A DNA stretch of 64,000 nucleotides, taken from DATMGU01 sp035555315 (GTDB lineage: Bacteria; Pseudomonadota; Alphaproteobacteria; ATCC43930; CGMCC-115725). Below are positions 60,196-64,000 of the stretch, in pieces. Below the pieces are notes generated by a model, which worked only from the letters and a program-made list of their open reading frames with translations, made no database searches and was not told the DNA's origin. How positions within the stretch are numbered: position 1 is the stretch's first letter; every line of letters starts with the position of its first letter. The stretch lies in contig DATMGU010000010.1 in NCBI GenBank assembly GCA_035555315.1, forward strand, positions 70,782-134,781, read 5' to 3'. The translations under genes were made by a program, and so were the position numbers.

Positions 60196-61023
60196 TCACG
60201 CCAGGCTGATCACGGCCTCTGGCGCGGCGTCGGCGATCGCTTTTCGGCCGAGGCCCGATTTCACGATGCGGATCAGTTCCTCCTCGCTCGTTTCGGCGGT
60301 GGAGGCATCGAGCACGATCTCGCCTGAATGGAGGAAATTGATGCGGTCGCAGACTTCGAAGATCTGATTGTAGTTGTGAACGATCAGGATGACCGAGACT
60401 TCGCGTTGCTGCCGCAGGTTCTGGATCAGACCCAATACATGGGCGCTCTCCCGCACTCCCAGAGCTGCGAGCGGTTCGTCGAGCACCAAGATGGTGGGCG
60501 AAGAATAGATCGACCGGGCAACGGCGATGCATTGGCGCTGCCCGCCCGACAGGAGGTCGACCGTGCTGTTCACATTGGGGATCGAGATGCCCAGCGTGTC
60601 GAGATAGGTCTCCGCCAGGCGGCGCATCTTCTTGTTGTCGAGCAGCTTCAGGCCGAGGAAGCGTTTGTGATATTCGCGCCCCAGAAACATGTTGTGGTAG
60701 ATGCTGAGGTCGCCGACCAGCGCCAGATCCTGATAGACGGTCTCGATGCCCTGGGCCCGCGCCTCACGCGGCGAGGCGAAGCGAACTTCCTTGCCCTTTG
60801 AGGCGATGGTGCCGGCATCCGGCTGGTGAAAGCCGGAAAGTATTTTGATCAGGGTCGATTTGCCGGCGCCGTTGTCGCCGACCAACGCCAGGACTTCGCC
60901 TTGGCGCAGTTTGATGCTGACGTCGACCAGCGCGGTGACGGCGCCGAAACTCTTGCTGATATGCGACATCTCGAGGATGACCGGGGCATCCGGATGGAGA
61001 GGGGGAATGGTATCGCCGATCAT
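60196..61023 (-). CDS. Sugar ABC transporter ATP-binding protein (FrcA-like)
   Basis: 275 residues. One ATPase domain with Walker A GDNGAGKS, Q-loop TVYQDLALVGDLSIYHNMFLG, signature LSGGQRQC, Walker B ILVLDEPLAAL and H-loop IVHNYNQ. Length equals FrcA-type single-domain ATPases, unlike the two-domain RbsA/XylG. It energises the adjacent permease. The ATG overlaps the permease stop by four bases (ATGA). Confidence 0.93.
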   Translation of the reverse strand: MIGDTIPPLHPDAPVILEMSHISKSFGAVTALVDVSIKLRQGEVLALVGDNGAGKSTLIKILSGFHQPDAGTIASKGKEVRFASPREARAQGIETVYQDLALVGDLSIYHNMFLGREYHKRFLGLKLLDNKKMRRLAETYLDTLGISIPNVNSTVDLLSGGQRQCIAVARSIYSSPTILVLDEPLAALGVRESAHVLGLIQNLRQQREVSVILIVHNYNQIFEVCDRINFLHSGEIVLDASTAETSEEELIRIVKSGLGRKAIADAAPEAVISLA

Positions 61024-62117
61024 TTGCGCCTCCGTGTGCGAAGCCGGTCGACCTGGACGTTGAGGATCATCGCCGTGACGATGGCGGCGCCCAGATAGAT
61101 GTCGGACACCGTTGCCTGTGCGCCGACCATGACCAGGCCATTGTTGAGAGTGGCGACCATGAACGCGCCGATCAGGGCGCCGATCACCGTGCCGGAGCCG
61201 CCGAGCAGCGAGGTCCCGCCGATGACGGCGGCCGCGATGGCTTGCAGCGTAAGGAACGGGCTGCCCGCCTGCGGATCGGCGGAGGCGAATTGGGCTGTGT
61301 TGACGATACCGGCGAAAGCAGCGAACCCGCCCGCGATCATGAAGTTGTAGATCTTGATCCGGTCGGTACGCACGCCGATTTCGCGCGCGCCGATGATGTT
61401 GCTGCCGGTAGAGATCGTATGGAGGCCGAAAGTCGTCCGGTTCAGAATCAAGGCCATCGTCGCCACGATCAGGACCGTCCAGAGGAAGGGCGTGAAGGCC
61501 GTGACGGTGTGCCAGGATAGAAACGGATCCGATGGATCGTAAAGGCTTTCGCCGAAGATCGCGTTGAAGGGTTCCTGAACCGGCGCAATGATCGGCTGGC
61601 TGTTGTAGATCGAAACGACGATGCCTTGCAGGAAGAAAAGCGAACCGACGGTGGTGATCAGCGAGGGAACGCGGAAGCGGACCGTGATGATCCCGTTGAC
61701 GAAGCCGATCAGGACGCCCAGCGCCACCCCGACGGCGGCGCCAAGCGCCAGGGGCACGCCCCAGCCGACCGACATCAGAGTCATGATGTAGGGGGCGAGC
61801 GAAAAGGTGCCGCTGACCGAGAGATCAATCTCGCCCGTGATCATCAGCATGACTTCGGCGACCGCGATCAGACCGAGGCGCCCCGTCTCGCGCAGCACGA
61901 CGCTCATGAATTGCGACGTCAGGAACTGGCCGCCGCTGCCGATCTGGAAATAGACGACCAGTGCCAGCGCCACGACCGCGATGCTGGCTTCGCGATAGCG
62001 CGACAGGATCACCACCGCCTTCTGGAGTAACGTTTCCGGCGGTTTGACGGCCATTTTTCGCGTGGCGGGACCGGGCCGGATCGCCGACGCCTTCTTGGCT
62101 CCAAGATCGAGGCTCAT
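61020..62117 (-). CDS. Sugar ABC transporter permease (FrcC/RbsC-like)
   Basis: 365 residues, about ten membrane helices after a charged N-terminus. GLIAVAEVMLMITGEIDLSVSG is the hallmark of the RbsC/XylH-type permease family, and GGTSLLGGSGTVIGALIGAF and VSDIYLGAAIV near the end are also typical. GGAGA precedes the ATG at 62117. It lies between the binding-protein gene (179 bp upstream) and the ATPase gene (overlapping). Confidence 0.94.
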   Translation of the reverse strand: MSLDLGAKKASAIRPGPATRKMAVKPPETLLQKAVVILSRYREASIAVVALALVVYFQIGSGGQFLTSQFMSVVLRETGRLGLIAVAEVMLMITGEIDLSVSGTFSLAPYIMTLMSVGWGVPLALGAAVGVALGVLIGFVNGIITVRFRVPSLITTVGSLFFLQGIVVSIYNSQPIIAPVQEPFNAIFGESLYDPSDPFLSWHTVTAFTPFLWTVLIVATMALILNRTTFGLHTISTGSNIIGAREIGVRTDRIKIYNFMIAGGFAAFAGIVNTAQFASADPQAGSPFLTLQAIAAAVIGGTSLLGGSGTVIGALIGAFMVATLNNGLVMVGAQATVSDIYLGAAIVTAMILNVQVDRLRTRRRK

Positions 62118-62226
62118 CGACGTATCTCCGCCTGGCTGTTCGACCTCACCCGTCGTTGGAGGGCGGAGGGTACCCGATTGATCATCCAGCTCATTCCACT
62201 CGCATCCAGAAAGCATATTCCGACGC

Positions 62227-62260
62227 TGGATCCTGGAAGCGACGCCGCCACCAGGATCCA
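62227..62260 (-). promoter_or_regulatory. Intra-operon hairpin between the binding-protein and permease genes
   Basis: TGGATCCTGG (62227-62236) and CCAGGATCCA (62251-62260) form a perfect 10-bp stem with a 14-base loop, 37 bp after the binding-protein stop. Such hairpins often stabilise the upstream message or attenuate read-through, giving more binding protein than permease. Confidence 0.7.
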
Positions 62261-62296
62261 CGGCTCGAAGCCCTGCCCCGCGGAGGGGGCGGCGCT

Positions 62297-63367
62297 TCAG
62301 CTCGGTTCGGCGTCGGTACGGCCTTCGAAGCGTGTATTGCTGAGGTAGGTATCGACGTTGCTCTGCGTCACATAGGCCTGGCTGGTATCGCTATTGGCCG
62401 GGCCGACGAGACCGCCGGAGAGCTTGTACAGATACAGTTGCTGCACCGGCAGGAAGCCCTGCAGGTAGGCCTGCTGGTCGGTCGTGAAGGTGACGTCGCC
62501 GCTTTTGATGTAGCCGAGGGTCTGGGGGAAGAGGTCGAAGCCCGCGACGACCCCGCCCTTCTTCGCCAGCCCGTATTTGTTCGAAACGAAACCGCAGGCA
62601 TAGGTATCGGACCCACCCGTACCAATAAGGCCGACCGCGTTCTTGTGGCTGAGATAGTAGCTTTCGACGCGGGAGATTTCCGTGGCCGGGTCTGGGCCCG
62701 TGTTGACGACGTCGTAGGTGATTTTGTTGCCTTGATCCTTGATGGCTTGAATGTAGCCGTCGAGACGGGGCTGGGTGTTGAGCGAGCCCGGAACGCCGAT
62801 CGACAGCATGACATGGCCGCCGGCCGGCACGTGCGGCAGCCATTTCAGCGCGACGTTGTAGCCGGCCTGGAAGAGAGGCTGCCCGATATAGGACAGGCGC
62901 TTGTTGGGGCTGCCCGCCGGCACGTCGGAGTTGAAGGCGACGACAGGAATGCCGGCCGCCATGGCCATCGTGGTCGCCGCGTCGAACGCCGTGGGGTCGA
63001 CCAGGCACACCGCGATGCCGTCGGCCTTTTGGGCGATGGCGGTCTGCATCGCGCTGACCATTTCGGAGACGACGTTTTTCTGGGATCCTGTCCACTGATA
63101 GCTGCACCCGAAGGCGGCGCAGGCATCCTGAATGCCATAGATCGCCGGGGTGAAAAACTGATCCAGCGTGACGTGACACACGAAGAAGAATTTATATTTT
63201 TTCTTCGGCAACCCACCGGACGATCCCGCTGTTGTATCCGCGAGGGCCGGGACGATGCCGCCCCCCAATCCTGCGCCCAAGCCTAAGCTAGCGGCCGCCG
63301 CGAGTGCCTTGCGCCGGCTGATCGCCAGGCTGGTCGGTTCTGCCTGATGTCGGACGTCGTCTTCCAT
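62297..63367 (-). CDS. Sugar ABC transporter substrate-binding protein
   Basis: 356 residues. The N-terminus has SRRKALAAAASLGLGAGLGGG, a twin-arginine-like signal. The mature part is a type I sugar-binding fold: KYKFFFVCHVTLDQFFTPAIYGIQDACAAFGC, ADGIAVCLVDPTAFDAATTMAMAAGIPVVAFNSDVP, and GVVAGFDLFPQTLGYIKSGDVTFTTDQQAYLQG. The last segment matches binding proteins for ribose, fructose or related sugars. GGGAGGA precedes the ATG. First gene of the transporter operon, divergent from the aldo/keto reductase. Confidence 0.93.
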   Translation of the reverse strand: MEDDVRHQAEPTSLAISRRKALAAAASLGLGAGLGGGIVPALADTTAGSSGGLPKKKYKFFFVCHVTLDQFFTPAIYGIQDACAAFGCSYQWTGSQKNVVSEMVSAMQTAIAQKADGIAVCLVDPTAFDAATTMAMAAGIPVVAFNSDVPAGSPNKRLSYIGQPLFQAGYNVALKWLPHVPAGGHVMLSIGVPGSLNTQPRLDGYIQAIKDQGNKITYDVVNTGPDPATEISRVESYYLSHKNAVGLIGTGGSDTYACGFVSNKYGLAKKGGVVAGFDLFPQTLGYIKSGDVTFTTDQQAYLQGFLPVQQLYLYKLSGGLVGPANSDTSQAYVTQSNVDTYLSNTRFEGRTDAEPS

Positions 63368-63463
63368 TTTGAGTCCTCCCTTCTATTTCTTATTAGGCTT
63401 TGAGCGCCACCTACCATGCGCCGAGCGCGCTGGAGCTGTCGTCCAGTCTTCATGTTACATTGT

Positions 63464-63477
63464 TATATGATGAATTT
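63464..63477. promoter_or_regulatory. Second candidate site related to the FadR-type operator
   Basis: TATATGATGAATTT shares the ATATGATGA core with the reverse strand of the palindrome at 57538-57551. It lies in the divergent promoter region of the binding-protein and aldo/keto reductase genes. Confidence 0.4.
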
Positions 63478-63570
63478 TGTGTCAATGTCTTTCCGACCGC
63501 TGGCCGGACGCGAAGCCGCGGCCCGTCCGGCTGCGCCGAGCGAAAAAAGAAACCGGCAAAAGGAGGAGAA

Positions 63571-64000
63571 ATGCCAGAAATCGAGTTCAGGGCCGTCACC
63601 AGCGCCGGCCTCAAGGTCACGACGATGGGCCTTGGCGGGACAGGTCTCGGCAACATGTACAACGCCATCTCCGTCGACGCGGCAACAGCGACCGTCCACG
63701 CGGCGTATGACAGGGGCATACGATATTTCGACACCGCCCCGGTATACGGCTTCGGTCTCAGCGAAACCCGGCTCGGCCAAGCGATCAAATCGTTGCCGCG
63801 CAAGGAGATCGTGATCTCGTCCAAGGTCGGTTACGACCTTGTGCCGATCCCTGTGGAACAGCTGAAGCCGACGCTGTGGAAAGATCCGCCGGCGATCCGG
63901 GCGGATTTCGATTATTCGCGCGATGCCGTGATGCGGTCGATCGAAGGAAGCCTCAAACGGCTCGGCACCGACTATATCGACATGCTGGCGATCCATGATC
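63571..64000 (+). CDS. Aldo/keto reductase (D-threo-aldose 1-dehydrogenase-like), 3' end outside window
   Basis: 143 residues visible. VTTMGLGGTGLGNMY and the catalytic Asp/Tyr region YFDTAPVYGFGLSETRLGQAI are the family's active-site signature; the catalytic Lys is in ISSKVG and DYSRDAVMRSIEGSLKRLGTDYIDMLAIHD follows. The DYSRDAV form is typical of L-fucose/D-threo-aldose 1-dehydrogenases, which oxidise aldoses to lactones. AGGAGGAG is well spaced before the ATG. Its position, divergent from a sugar ABC operon, supports sugar catabolism. Cut by the window edge. Confidence 0.9.
   Translation, partial: MPEIEFRAVTSAGLKVTTMGLGGTGLGNMYNAISVDAATATVHAAYDRGIRYFDTAPVYGFGLSETRLGQAIKSLPRKEIVISSKVGYDLVPIPVEQLKPTLWKDPPAIRADFDYSRDAVMRSIEGSLKRLGTDYIDMLAIHD

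Noticed and set aside
1..64000. tRNA, rRNA, CRISPR arrays, transposases, integrases and prophage genes
   Set aside because: Intergenic gaps were read on both strands and no such element was recognised.

Overview
This 64 kb window is high-GC chromosomal DNA from an alphaproteobacterium, probably in or near the Rhodospirillales. The evidence is the DivK-PleD pair next to rpmG, a dprA-topA-rnr cluster, an EipB-family periplasmic protein, a DUF2336-type protein, a STAS-fused MlaE permease, and a DNA polymerase IV with an N-terminal zinc-ribbon-like extension. It is gene-dense. I see no rRNA, tRNA, CRISPR array, intact insertion sequence or prophage.

Layout. 1-8.2 kb: 3' end of aspS, eipB-like gene, Hsp70-like ATPase, M20 amidohydrolase, PiT phosphate permease, and dinB overlapping a ROK sugar kinase. 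8.4-19 kb: core block of divK, pleD, rpmG, an S41 lipoprotein protease, rnr, topA and dprA. 19-22.9 kb: a lone Phd-type antitoxin, an orphan DppD/DppF ATPase pair, a transglutaminase-like protein and a VOC protein. 22.9-29.3 kb: a probable 2-hydroxycarboxylate (citrate/malate type) uptake locus, made of a periplasmic binding protein divergent from a TctD/TctE-like two-component system, followed by a 2-HCT symporter and a porin. 29.4-37 kb: an SDR plus DapA-like pair, an LplT-like MFS protein, a membrane histidine kinase, and an alpha/beta hydrolase coupled to a LivJ-type binding protein.

37-46.6 kb: ParD with its operator and only a C-terminal stub of parE, then an amine/polyamine catabolism island. 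The island holds an omega-amino acid transaminase, an amidase, a GNAT, a PuuB-like FAD oxidase, a PotF-like binding protein, agmatine deiminase and N-carbamoylputrescine amidase. 46.6-50.5 kb: aspartate-semialdehyde dehydrogenase behind an AT-rich leader, a methyltransferase, a MerR-P-loop ATPase fusion and apt. 50.6-54.2 kb: an Mla-type lipid-transport operon (mlaE, mlaF, mlaD, auxiliary lipoprotein). 54.3-56.4 kb: a His-rich unknown and a DUF2336-type protein. 56.5-64 kb: a sugar/uronate locus with a uronate dehydrogenase-like enzyme, a FadR-type GntR regulator, a LysR regulator, a sugar ABC transporter and an aldo/keto reductase cut by the window edge.

Themes. Binding proteins occur without permeases (three solo SBPs) and ABC ATPases occur without permeases (DppDF). 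Both antitoxins lack toxins but keep palindromic upstream sites. Six short tandem duplications (12-17 bp) occur, five of them at gene boundaries; one triplication shifts a kinase start codon away from its regulator's stop. The most unusual protein is the MerR-ATPase fusion. The most coherent multi-gene system is the SBP/two-component/symporter/porin locus, whose layout recalls the PgtC-PgtAB-PgtP phosphoglycerate system. All calls come from reading the sequence; no database search was run.
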